DNA of 64,000 nt, from contig NZ_OY780933.1 in the NCBI RefSeq assembly GCF_963676065.1, positions 558,001 to 622,000 on the forward strand, given 5' to 3'. Positions within the stretch are counted from its first letter, which is position 1. Every line of letters starts with the position of its first letter. The notes under the pieces are model-generated. The model was not told the DNA's origin. It ran no database searches and saw only the letters and a list, made by a program, of their open reading frames with translations. Both the position numbers and the translations under genes were made by a program. Positions 1-7,038 of this stretch are shown piece by piece. Origin of the DNA: Maridesulfovibrio sp. (GTDB lineage Bacteria > Desulfobacterota > Desulfovibrionia > Desulfovibrionales > Desulfovibrionaceae).

Positions 1-2
1 AG

Positions 3-338
3 GCCCAGCTTAAGCAGGTCATTCTCAACCTGCTTACCAATGCGGTGGACGCCATTGAACACAATGGAAAGATCGACATTGAAACTTTTGTTAAGGACGG
101 ACACGTGGGAGTGCGGGTCAGTGATTCCGGCTACGGCATTCCCGAGGAAAACAGAGTTATGCTCTTCGAACCTTTCTTCACCACCAAACAGGTAGGCAAG
201 GGGATCGGCATAGGTCTGTCCACCTGCTATAATATTGTAAGAGAACACAACGGCGAAATTTTAGTGGACAGTGAAGTGGGCAAAGGTTCCAGCTTTACTG
301 TCCTTTTCCATCCCGCAGAGAGATTTGATAATGCCTGA
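3..338 (+). CDS. Sensor histidine kinase, C-terminal ATPase fragment (5' truncated by window edge)
   Basis: The frame is open from the first bases of the window, so only the last ~111 residues are seen. They form a HATPase_c domain. The N box (LNLLTNAVDAIE), G1 box (DSGYGIPEE), F box (LFEPFFTTK) and G2 box (GIGIGLSTCYNIV) appear in canonical order, as in NtrB/PAS-type sensor kinases that partner sigma54 activators. The stop overlaps the start of the response regulator by 8 bp, so the two are translationally coupled and almost certainly a cognate pair. The sensory part lies outside the window, so the signal is unknown. Confidence 0.93.
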   Translation, partial: AQLKQVILNLLTNAVDAIEHNGKIDIETFVKDGHVGVRVSDSGYGIPEENRVMLFEPFFTTKQVGKGIGIGLSTCYNIVREHNGEILVDSEVGKGSSFTVLFHPAERFDNA

Positions 339-1674
339 ACCATACAAAGTACTTATTGTTGACGACGAAGAATCCATACTGAAGCTGCTTAGCAAAGAGC
401 TTGCCGGCCCGGAAAGGATTCTGCATACCGCAAACTGCGCAAAAGCCGCCCGGGAGATGGTTCGCAAGGAACGCTACGAAGTTATTGTCTCCGACATTCG
501 CCTACCGGATGGTGACGGTCTTGAGCTGCTCACCGAGTTCAAGGATATGGAACCTGATGTAGAAGTGATCCTGATCACCGGGCACGGTAATATCGATAAC
601 GCGGTTGAAGCTATACGCATCGGGGCCTACGATTACATAACCAAACCTTTCCGCCTCGACAAAGTCGATCTGGTCGTGGACAGGGCATGGCAAAGAGTCT
701 GTCTGACCCGTGAAAACCGGAGCTATCGCCATTCCCAGCAATCAGATACCACCAGCTCACAACTTGTAGGCAGCTCTACCCCCATCAAGCAGATACGGCA
801 TCTGATCAATAAAGTTGCGCCCACCAAAGTCCCGGTGCTGATTACCGGGGAGTCCGGGGCAGGTAAGGACGTAGTGGCCCACTCCATTCACTGCGCCAGT
901 CAACGGGCCGGTAAACCCATGATCGTCAAAAACTGCGCAACTCTGCAAAAAGAACTTTCACGCAGCGAACTTTTCGGACACACCAAAGGTTCCTTCACCG
1001 GAGCAACGGAAAACTGCGACGGGCTGATGACATTTGCCCACACCGGCACCCTGTTTCTTGATGAAATAGGGGAACTGCCCATGGAAGTGCAGGCATCGCT
1101 GCTGCGCGTGCTGGAATCACACACTTTCCGCCGGGTAGGTGAAAAAGATGAACGCACCGTGGACATCCGCTTCCTTTTTGCCACGAACCGCAACCTTGCC
1201 AAAGAAGTGGAAGAAGGAAGATTCCATGAAGCCCTCTTCCATCGCATCAATGTCTTCAACATCAGCCTTCCGGAACTAAAGGACCGCCGCGAGGACGTGC
1301 CTCTGCTCATAGATTTTTTCATCAACAAACTCGGCTTCCAGATGGGACAGGGCGAATACACCATCAGTGAGCGCGCCATGCAATGCATGCTCTCCTACCA
1401 CTGGCCGGGCAATGTCCGCGAACTGCGCAACGTACTGGAGCGCAGCATTATTCTGGCCGACAACAACACCATCACCTGCGCCTGCCTGCCCAAAGAAATC
1501 GCCGACCAGCCGGAACGTGAAGGAGAAGCGGGAATCCTCTCACTTGAAAGAATGGAGAGGGAGCACATCATCAAGGCGCTCGATTTCTTCAACGGCAATC
1601 GGCAGAAAGCTGCACTGGCACTCGGCATCGGAAGGAAAACCCTTTACCGCAAGATTGATAAATACAATTTATAG
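331..1674 (+). CDS. Sigma54-dependent response regulator (REC-AAA+-Fis HTH)
   Basis: NtrC-family transcriptional activator of 447 residues. The receiver domain (1-~120) has acidic pair D11/D12, phospho-acceptor D55 and K105. The AAA+ domain has Walker A GESGAGKD (173-180), a GSFTGA version of the sigma54-contacting loop (220-225) and Walker B LFLDEIGE (241-248). A Fis-type helix-turn-helix ends the protein (NGNRQKAALALGIGRKTLYRK). I chose the ATG at 331 because the receiver fold begins there and it overlaps the kinase stop; an upstream in-frame start at 271 would add 20 residues inside the kinase gene. A sigma54 promoter lies 1.7 kb downstream at 3410, so this protein is a candidate activator of the alcohol dehydrogenase; that link is inference from proximity. 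Confidence 0.95.
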   Translation: MPEPYKVLIVDDEESILKLLSKELAGPERILHTANCAKAAREMVRKERYEVIVSDIRLPDGDGLELLTEFKDMEPDVEVILITGHGNIDNAVEAIRIGAYDYITKPFRLDKVDLVVDRAWQRVCLTRENRSYRHSQQSDTTSSQLVGSSTPIKQIRHLINKVAPTKVPVLITGESGAGKDVVAHSIHCASQRAGKPMIVKNCATLQKELSRSELFGHTKGSFTGATENCDGLMTFAHTGTLFLDEIGELPMEVQASLLRVLESHTFRRVGEKDERTVDIRFLFATNRNLAKEVEEGRFHEALFHRINVFNISLPELKDRREDVPLLIDFFINKLGFQMGQGEYTISERAMQCMLSYHWPGNVRELRNVLERSIILADNNTITCACLPKEIADQPEREGEAGILSLERMEREHIIKALDFFNGNRQKAALALGIGRKTLYRKIDKYNL

Positions 1675-1703
1675 TTACACCCGGACCTAAGAAAATTATG
1701 CAG

Positions 1704-1732
1704 GCCGTCCCTCGTAATGTGGGGCGGCTTTT
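1704..1732 (+). terminator. Rho-independent terminator after the two-component operon
   Basis: An 8-bp stem (gccgtccc / ggggcggc, one G-U pair) with a 9-base loop is followed by TTTT, 30 bp after the response regulator stop. Confidence 0.75.
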
Positions 1733-1844
1733 CATATTCAGCACCAGTCTTTTTTGTGCCAAACCAGCCCCAGCTTATTTTTCACTGGACTTTTTTCCCA
1801 TATCGGAGACGATAAAGTGTGAATAAACCCTAAAGGAATCCAAT

Positions 1845-2390
1845 ATGCATAAAAAACTTCTCCACATAATATTACTGGCACTATTCATAAGCTCCACGGC
1901 TTACGCGGCCCCGCTTCAGCCCGGTGAGAATTTCCCGGACATTCCCCTCAAAGGAGAATTGACCGCAAAACAAAAAACTTATCTCGGCCTTAAAGGTGAC
2001 GGGCCATGGAAGACAAGCGATATTGAAGACACCTATATTATTATAGAAGTGTACAGCATGTACTGCCCCCACTGCCAGAAAGAAGCCCCTACAATGAACG
2101 CTTTCTATAGGCTTCTCAGTAAATCTGATAAGTTTGCAGACATAAAGTTTTTCGGCCTTGCCAGCGGAAACTCACAGTTTGAAGTTGATTTTTTCAGAAA
2201 GAAATTTTCCGTAAAATTCCCGCTCTTCACGGACGAGGATCTGGATCTGCACTCCAAAGTCGGGGCTCCCGGCACCCCGCACTTCTTTATGCTTAGAAAA
2301 AAAGGTGAGAGCTTGCAGATAATTTTGTCCCACGCTGGGCCGTATGCAACAGCAGAAGAATTCCTGAAAGACATTAAAGATAAAATATAG
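1845..2390 (+). CDS. Exported thioredoxin-like protein with CPHC active site
   Basis: 181-residue protein with an N-terminal signal peptide (KK, hydrophobic core, cleavage probably after AYA near residue 21) and a thioredoxin-like fold resembling TlpA/redoxin proteins. The redox motif CPHC (C74, C77) follows the beta-strand YIIIEVYSMY, and GAPGTPHFFM supplies the cis-proline region. These are the only two cysteines. The CPHC dipeptide is DsbA-like. An AAGGA ribosome site precedes the ATG. The gene is followed after 12 bp by a peroxiredoxin gene, so a role as periplasmic reductant of that enzyme is plausible but inferred. Confidence 0.85.
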   Translation: MHKKLLHIILLALFISSTAYAAPLQPGENFPDIPLKGELTAKQKTYLGLKGDGPWKTSDIEDTYIIIEVYSMYCPHCQKEAPTMNAFYRLLSKSDKFADIKFFGLASGNSQFEVDFFRKKFSVKFPLFTDEDLDLHSKVGAPGTPHFFMLRKKGESLQIILSHAGPYATAEEFLKDIKDKI

Positions 2391-2402
2391 AAGGAAGCGG
2401 CT

Positions 2403-2987
2403 ATGAAAAAACTATCTTACGCAATCATTATTTCCTTTTTACTTTGCGTAAACGCTCAGGCCCGAGTAGCTAAGGACCAAATATATCAACAGAAAGAGAT
2501 GAAGCCGGTGGTCAGTTCCGTGACCGTGAAAGTCGGGGATAAAGCACCGGATTTCGTGCTCCCTTCGCTATCCGGCAAAAAGATCAGTCTCTCGGATTAC
2601 CGCGGGAAAAAAAATGTCGTTATCTCATTTGTTCCTGCTGCGTTCACGCCCGTATGCTCGGACCAATGGCCGGGCTACAACCTCGCCCGCGAACTTTTTG
2701 AAATGCATGATGCAGTAATTCTGGGAATTACTACCGACAATATACCCTCGCTATACGCATGGACAAGCCAGATGGGAGACCAAGGGCTATGGTTCCCTGT
2801 ACTTTCCGACTTCTATCCCCACGGGGCTACAGCCAAAGCATACGGCATCCTGCGCCCGGAAGGGATTAGTGAACGAACAATTATCATCGTCGATAAAAAA
2901 GGTTTGATCCGCTATATTGATGTGCACGATATTAACACAAAACCGCATCTTGAAGAAATAATCAATCCACTTAAAAAACTGGACTAA
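2403..2987 (+). CDS. Exported peroxiredoxin (AhpC/TSA family)
   Basis: 194 residues with a signal peptide (cleavage likely after AQA at ~20) and an AhpC/TSA domain: KVGDKAPDFVLPSLSGKKISLSDYRG entry, then the peroxidatic motif FTPVC with C85. No other cysteine remains in the predicted mature protein, so it would be a 1-Cys type enzyme needing an external thiol, possibly the adjacent CPHC protein. The family reduces H2O2 and organic peroxides, which fits oxidative defence of an anaerobe's periplasm. It shares an operon with the upstream gene (12-bp gap, GGAAGCGG ribosome site). Confidence 0.88.
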   Translation: MKKLSYAIIISFLLCVNAQARVAKDQIYQQKEMKPVVSSVTVKVGDKAPDFVLPSLSGKKISLSDYRGKKNVVISFVPAAFTPVCSDQWPGYNLARELFEMHDAVILGITTDNIPSLYAWTSQMGDQGLWFPVLSDFYPHGATAKAYGILRPEGISERTIIIVDKKGLIRYIDVHDINTKPHLEEIINPLKKLD

Positions 2988-3011
2988 GAACCTACCTCGC
3001 AAAGAAACTAC

Positions 3012-3042
3012 AGCCGTCCTTCATATGAAGAACGGCTTTTTT
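3012..3042 (+). terminator. Rho-independent terminator after the peroxiredoxin gene
   Basis: Stem agccgt-c-cttc / gaag-a-acggct with loop atat and one internal mismatch, followed by a T run. Confidence 0.85.
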
Positions 3043-3045
3043 ATT

Positions 3046-3409
3046 TATAAGCAATGCAAAACAAACTTTTGGACATAACATACATTACAATTGTATACAA
3101 AGAAAACTATTTGATTCCGCAATCAATAAATTAAAAACAACAAAAGCCATGTAAAATAAAATTTTAAACACCATTTCAACACTCGTATATGTCCAAATAA
3201 ACATAAGTTCCATCTGACACACAGCACTACATTACTGGTCCATAATGACACACCAGCCCTTCACCCCCCGCAGCGTAACACTTTTGACACTCTTGTTACA
3301 TTTTTCACATTAAAAAATTCTATTTCAACACAAAAACTGTATCTGAAATGATTCATCGCTACGGGGCCCTCAACCACATAAACAATTGAAATAATGAGTT
3401 TTACACGTT
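3046..3409. other. AT-rich regulatory spacer upstream of the first alcohol dehydrogenase gene
   Basis: No credible gene was found here. It holds an inverted repeat gtaaca-N13-tgttac at 3275-3299, centred about 125 bp upstream of the sigma54 promoter, where an enhancer-binding activator usually binds. The part at ~3110-3245 has patchy similarity to 6645-6775 upstream of the second copy (shared strings such as 'caatcaataaa' versus 'gaatcaataaa', 'accatttc', and 'catctgacacac' versus 'catctgccacac'), suggesting the duplication once included it. Confidence 0.5.
3275..3299. promoter_or_regulatory. Candidate activator-binding inverted repeat (UAS)
   Basis: GTAACA and TGTTAC are perfect reverse complements separated by 13 bp, 110-135 bp upstream of the -24 element. 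Position and symmetry suit an NtrC-type activator site. The activator's identity is not shown by the sequence. Confidence 0.4.
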
Positions 3410-3424
3410 TGGCACACGTCTTGC
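3410..3424 (+). promoter_or_regulatory. Sigma54 (-24/-12) promoter of the first alcohol dehydrogenase gene
   Basis: TGGCAC-acgtc-TTGC matches the RpoN consensus exactly, with 10 bp between the invariant GG and GC. It lies 76 bp before the ATG, leaving a leader of about 60-65 nt. The corresponding site before copy 2 keeps TTGC but has cttaaa in place of TGGCAC. Confidence 0.9.
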
Positions 3425-3499
3425 CTTATAGAAAGCGTTAATAAGTACACGACTAGGCCCAACCTTCAATAACCTCTTAAGCTTCAAGGATGGTCTCAA

Positions 3500-4681
3500 A
3501 TGGCAGTACGTGAACAAGTAAATGGTTTTTTTATTCCCAGTGTTACCCTTATCGGTATTGGCGCCCACAAAGAAATTCCCGCACGCATTAAGGCTCTCGG
3601 CGGTAAAAAACCCCTGCTCGTAACAGACAAGGGTATTACCGGAGTCGGCATCACCCAGCAGATCGTAGACATTTTGAAAGCTGAAGGTATGGACTGCATA
3701 GTCTATGACGAAACCATTCCCAACCCCACTGACAAGAACGTCGCTGACGGTGTAAAAGCTTATCAGGACAATGGTTGTGACTCACTGATCACTCTCGGTG
3801 GCGGTAGCTCCCATGACTGCGGTAAAGGCGTCGGCCTCGTTGTTGCCAACGGCGGCAAGATCCACGACTTTGAAGGTGTAGACAAATCTACCAAACCCAT
3901 GCCCCCGTACGTAGCAGTTAACACTACTGCCGGTACTGCTTCTGAAATGACCCGTTTCTGTATCATCACTGATACTTCACGCAAAGTTAAAATGGCTATC
4001 GTTGACTGGCGCGTTACCCCCGGCATCGCACTTGATGATCCGCTGCTGATGATGGGCATGCCTCCGGCACTGACCGCAGCTACCGGTATGGACGCTCTGA
4101 CTCACTCCGTTGAAGCATGGGTTTCCACCATCGCTACCCCCATCACTGACGCTTGTGCTGAAAAATCTATCCGTCTGATCAATACTTTCCTGCGTCGCGC
4201 AGTTGCCAACGGACAGGACATCGAAGCACGTGAAGGTATGTGTTACGCACAGTATCTCGGTGGTATGGCCTTTAACAACGCATCTCTTGGTCACGTACAC
4301 GCCATGGCTCACCAGCTTGGTGGTTTCTATGACCTGCCTCACGGCGAATGTAACGCAATCCTCCTGCCCCACGTTGAGCAGCACAACCTGATTGCAAACG
4401 TTGACCGTTTCGCCACCATGGCTGAATGGCTCGGCGTGAACACCGACGGTATGGCTCCTCGTGTTGCTGCTGACGCCGCACTCGACGCTATCCGCCAGCT
4501 CTCCGCTGACGTTGGTATTCCTTCCGGTCTCATCGCTCTCGGCGAAAAATACGGCAAGAAGGTATCCGAAAAGGATATCCCGACTATGACAGAAAACGCT
4601 CAGAAAGATGCCTGCGGTCTCACCAACCCCAGAATGATGACTGACGAAGCTGTCGCAGCAATCTATAAGGCTGCCTTATAG
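3500..4681 (+). CDS. adh: Iron-containing alcohol dehydrogenase, copy 1
   Basis: 393-residue group III (Fe) NAD-dependent alcohol dehydrogenase, the abundant Desulfovibrio type that interconverts ethanol or other short alcohols with aldehydes in the cytoplasm. GGGSSHDCGK (100-109) binds NAD. The metal ligands by family alignment are D198, H202, H267 and H281 (TGMDALTH, GHVHAMAH, LPHGEC). The ribosome site is AAGGATGG. Transcription should come from the sigma54 promoter at 3410. It differs from copy 2 at six residues only: T229K, H291Y, N300H, A319S, P320K and V322D (copy 1 to copy 2). Codon use is strongly biased (Gly GGT, Thr ACT/ACC), as in highly expressed genes. Confidence 0.96.
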   Translation: MAVREQVNGFFIPSVTLIGIGAHKEIPARIKALGGKKPLLVTDKGITGVGITQQIVDILKAEGMDCIVYDETIPNPTDKNVADGVKAYQDNGCDSLITLGGGSSHDCGKGVGLVVANGGKIHDFEGVDKSTKPMPPYVAVNTTAGTASEMTRFCIITDTSRKVKMAIVDWRVTPGIALDDPLLMMGMPPALTAATGMDALTHSVEAWVSTIATPITDACAEKSIRLINTFLRRAVANGQDIEAREGMCYAQYLGGMAFNNASLGHVHAMAHQLGGFYDLPHGECNAILLPHVEQHNLIANVDRFATMAEWLGVNTDGMAPRVAADAALDAIRQLSADVGIPSGLIALGEKYGKKVSEKDIPTMTENAQKDACGLTNPRMMTDEAVAAIYKAAL

Positions 4682-4698
4682 CATAAAAGTTCCGTCCC

Positions 4699-4724
4699 GC
4701 CTGCGGCACCTGCAAGCCGCAGGC
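4699..4724 (+). terminator. Hairpin after adh copy 1
   Basis: A 9-bp GC-rich stem (gcctgcggc / gccgcaggc) with an 8-base loop sits 18 bp after the stop. There is no T run, so it may be an mRNA-stabilising 3' stem rather than a classic terminator. Copy 2 has the same stem, extended to 14 bp. Confidence 0.5.
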
Positions 4725-4744
4725 AGGATGTACAAATGTTTTGT

Positions 4745-5111
4745 CCGCAGGCATACGGATCATTTTGCATAACAGAGGTCATGGATTGGCAAAGATCTAA
4801 TCCGTTTGCCTGTAGACTTCCGGAAAAGGCGCGCAGGTGGAGCTGCAAACTACATTAATCCGGACAGACAAAGTATTTACCGGGGGGGATTTTAGTCCCC
4901 CCAGAAATTTTCTCCATGCAGGCCCGGTTGCTGTTTACGCCAATTAACAAAGCATACGGACCAATGCATATGTTTCAATCACGTGCGGCCCTAACAGGCC
5001 GTAGCCCCCGGCACCTTGGAAACAAATGCAATCGGGCCTGCTCTTTCCTCCTCCATCTCAGTAATATTGCTAAAGCCGTAATTATTACGAAACTAGGCAA
5101 TATAAAATCGA
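4745..5111. other. Gene-less stretch downstream of adh copy 1, with a block shared with copy 2
   Basis: No convincing gene was found. It contains a G7/C6 hairpin (4882-4902) and a ~70-bp block (4977-5045) that reappears downstream of copy 2 at 8285-8363 with substitutions and small indels. The shared core includes 'accttggaaac' and 'aatgcaatcgggcctgctc'. About 230 bp at 4745-4975 are absent from copy 2. Short open frames here look non-coding. Confidence 0.5.
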
Positions 5112-5143
5112 AACCCCCGGCAACTGGATAGTTGCCGGGGGTT
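5112..5143 (-). terminator. Terminator of the minus-strand operon 6403-5169
   Basis: A perfect 13-bp inverted repeat (aacccccggcaac / gttgccgggggtt) with a 7-base loop lies 26 bp beyond the stop at 5169. On the minus strand it is followed by gattttat. Confidence 0.75.
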
Positions 5144-5168
5144 AACTAATACTGATTAAATGTAAAAA

Positions 5169-6161
5169 TTAATCATGAATATCCACATAAACCAAAGTCT
5201 GGTTTAAAAGCTGGTATGCAATTTCACCGAAAGTTATCGGCCCGACAAAAGGATCTGTCTTTTTGCCTTCCAGTTCAGAATAAAGATAATTAAGGATACA
5301 ATTACAGGAAAAAGCGATCTTCTTGCCTGCAACGTTATTTTCCATAAGCTGCTGACTGAATGCTCCAGCATAGTCGGAAAGAGGCTTGGCATGTTTATAG
5401 CGGACACCGGAAAAGACCGGTGCGTAAAAACTGACTCCATCTTCAGGTGACACAGCCTGAAAACTGATATTAATCAGCGCCCCGTAATAATCAGCAACAA
5501 GAGGCAGCTTCGTATCAATATTTTTCTCTGTGATATATTCCGCGAAATTCTTTTTAACCCCGTCAACCATGACAGAATCAGTTGCGAAAGTATCCTTATT
5601 GAATGTCAAAATATCGCCGTCTCCCTGTTCAAAGATGTTGACAATCCCAACATCAATCGTCTTGCCGGGGATTAAATCCACATGCATTACCAGGGCTTCG
5701 TCTTCATAACTGTTGCCGGTAGCACCGCTGAAAACCTTGGGTTTCACCTTACCCAAATCATCCAGCAACACACCGGAAATCCAACCCACCAGCGGCTGGG
5801 ATCCGAAATCTTTATAATTCGGCGCATTGAGAGCAAAAGAAACATGTGCGGGGCTTGAAGCAGGGATTATTATAAAGCTGAATCCACCGTCACCGGCATC
5901 CAGGTATACATTTCCAAGTTCGTCCTGATTATATTTTTTTAAAGTGACAGAAGCAGCAACATCAGAAATATCAGTCACAAAAAGTTGCTCCTGAGTAACA
6001 ACCCCTCCTTTGGAAGAAGAAACAAAATAAGGAATGGTTCCTCCAATCCACTTACCCTTTGGTAGTTGAGCCAGAAGACCTTCGTCCCCAGCGATTAAAA
6101 GAATTTTTCCCTCAGAAATAAGATCAACAGTTTCTTTGACGCTACGAAGCACTTGATTCAT
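5169..6161 (-). CDS. Uncharacterised protein with a FIST-C-like end
   Basis: 330 residues, with no signal peptide or membrane segment. I do not recognise a named enzyme. The C-terminus (about 283-328) reads FSCNCILNYLY...FVGPITFGEIAYQLLNQTLVYVD, which resembles the end of FIST_C sensory domains (SCAGR...TFGEIAP...NQTL), so it may be a ligand-binding relative. A strong GGAGGGGG ribosome site precedes the ATG. It follows the 77-residue gene after 8 bp, forming a two-gene operon between the two adh copies and opposite to them. A link to alcohol metabolism is suggested only by position. Confidence 0.8.
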   Translation of the reverse strand: MNQVLRSVKETVDLISEGKILLIAGDEGLLAQLPKGKWIGGTIPYFVSSSKGGVVTQEQLFVTDISDVAASVTLKKYNQDELGNVYLDAGDGGFSFIIIPASSPAHVSFALNAPNYKDFGSQPLVGWISGVLLDDLGKVKPKVFSGATGNSYEDEALVMHVDLIPGKTIDVGIVNIFEQGDGDILTFNKDTFATDSVMVDGVKKNFAEYITEKNIDTKLPLVADYYGALINISFQAVSPEDGVSFYAPVFSGVRYKHAKPLSDYAGAFSQQLMENNVAGKKIAFSCNCILNYLYSELEGKKTDPFVGPITFGEIAYQLLNQTLVYVDIHD

Positions 6162-6169
6162 ACCCCCTC

Positions 6170-6403
6170 CTATCCGAACATGGTTTGCAGATCTTCCTTA
6201 GCTGAAGCATTATCTGCATTTTTGGTATAAATAGCATGAAGTTCAGCAACAGCCTTGGACACATTCTGCGGAGAGCTGTCCGCCTTAACAGTGCGCATAA
6301 GACGTCCCAACAGAATTTTTGCAGCAAGAAACTTTAGCGTATAAGTTTTTTTGCCAGTGACAATCTCCTTCCACCTAGAATTTGAACTCGGAGGAACACC
6401 CAT
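6170..6403 (-). CDS. Small uncharacterised protein
   Basis: 77 residues, basic N-terminal half (SRWKEIVTGKKTYTLKFLAAKILLGRLMR) followed by an alanine- and asparagine-rich helix-like tail. No family is recognised. The ATG at 6403 is preceded at good spacing by GGAGG; the in-frame GTG 15 bp upstream would consume that site, so 6403 is preferred. It is the first gene of a two-gene operon with the FIST-like gene. Confidence 0.7.
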   Translation of the reverse strand: MGVPPSSNSRWKEIVTGKKTYTLKFLAAKILLGRLMRTVKADSSPQNVSKAVAELHAIYTKNADNASAKEDLQTMFG

Positions 6404-7038
6404 GAATAAAACCTCCACTTTAACTTTAATAGATACAGCTTATGAAGTTAACAAAAAACAAATAAACACTTTATTCTGACAACTATATGCACTTTAACAC
6501 TTGTCACTTTTCTTGTCTCGCTATTTTAAAAAAAAATTATCCATTAATATATTAGGCGCTGACCCACCGATTCTAAACAGGTTGTAAGACATTTAATATA
6601 TTTTAATTATCTTCATAACCATTAGATACATCATTGATTTTATTTTGATTAACGAATCAATAAAAAATATTACAATAAAAAATGAAAAACCATTTCTACA
6701 TCAACCTTTTTCGTGTATATAAACTTACAGCATACCCAGATTGCATCTGCCACACGTTACTATGCAGGTGATCAACCTTGAACATCTTCTAATAAAAGAC
6801 AGTAAGGTAGTAAGGGGATGTTTTTGTTGCCATTATTTTGCTTTTTAATATTAGAAAATAAAATAAATGTATCGCAAACGACCTTGAACAAATACACTCA
6901 GGTACCAATTGTTTTTTGGTTAAACATATAAATTAACGTGTTTTTTGTCTTAAAGACTCTTGCCTTATAGAAAGCGTTAATAAGTACACGACTAGGCCCA
7001 ACCTTCAATAACCTCTTAAGCTAAAAGGATGGTTTCAA
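6404..7038. other. AT-rich intergenic region upstream of adh copy 2
   Basis: No gene was seen. It separates the divergent minus-strand operon from adh copy 2. About 6645-6775 weakly resembles 3110-3245 upstream of copy 1, whereas 6775-6956 is unrelated to the copy 1 promoter region. From 6957 onward the leader is again nearly identical to copy 1 (3419-3482). The -12 TTGC (6960-6963) survives without a -24 element, and the gtaaca/tgttac repeat is absent. I see no convincing sigma70 promoter for copy 2. Confidence 0.5.

Noticed and set aside
3097-3102. Short AT palindrome (caattg) as a possible operator
   Set aside because: Six to ten AT-rich palindromic bases are expected by chance in such a region, and it has no copy at the second gene.
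4916-5131. 71-codon frame downstream of adh copy 1
   Set aside because: It runs through the block shared with copy 2, but the frame is not preserved there, and it ends in the operon terminator hairpin.
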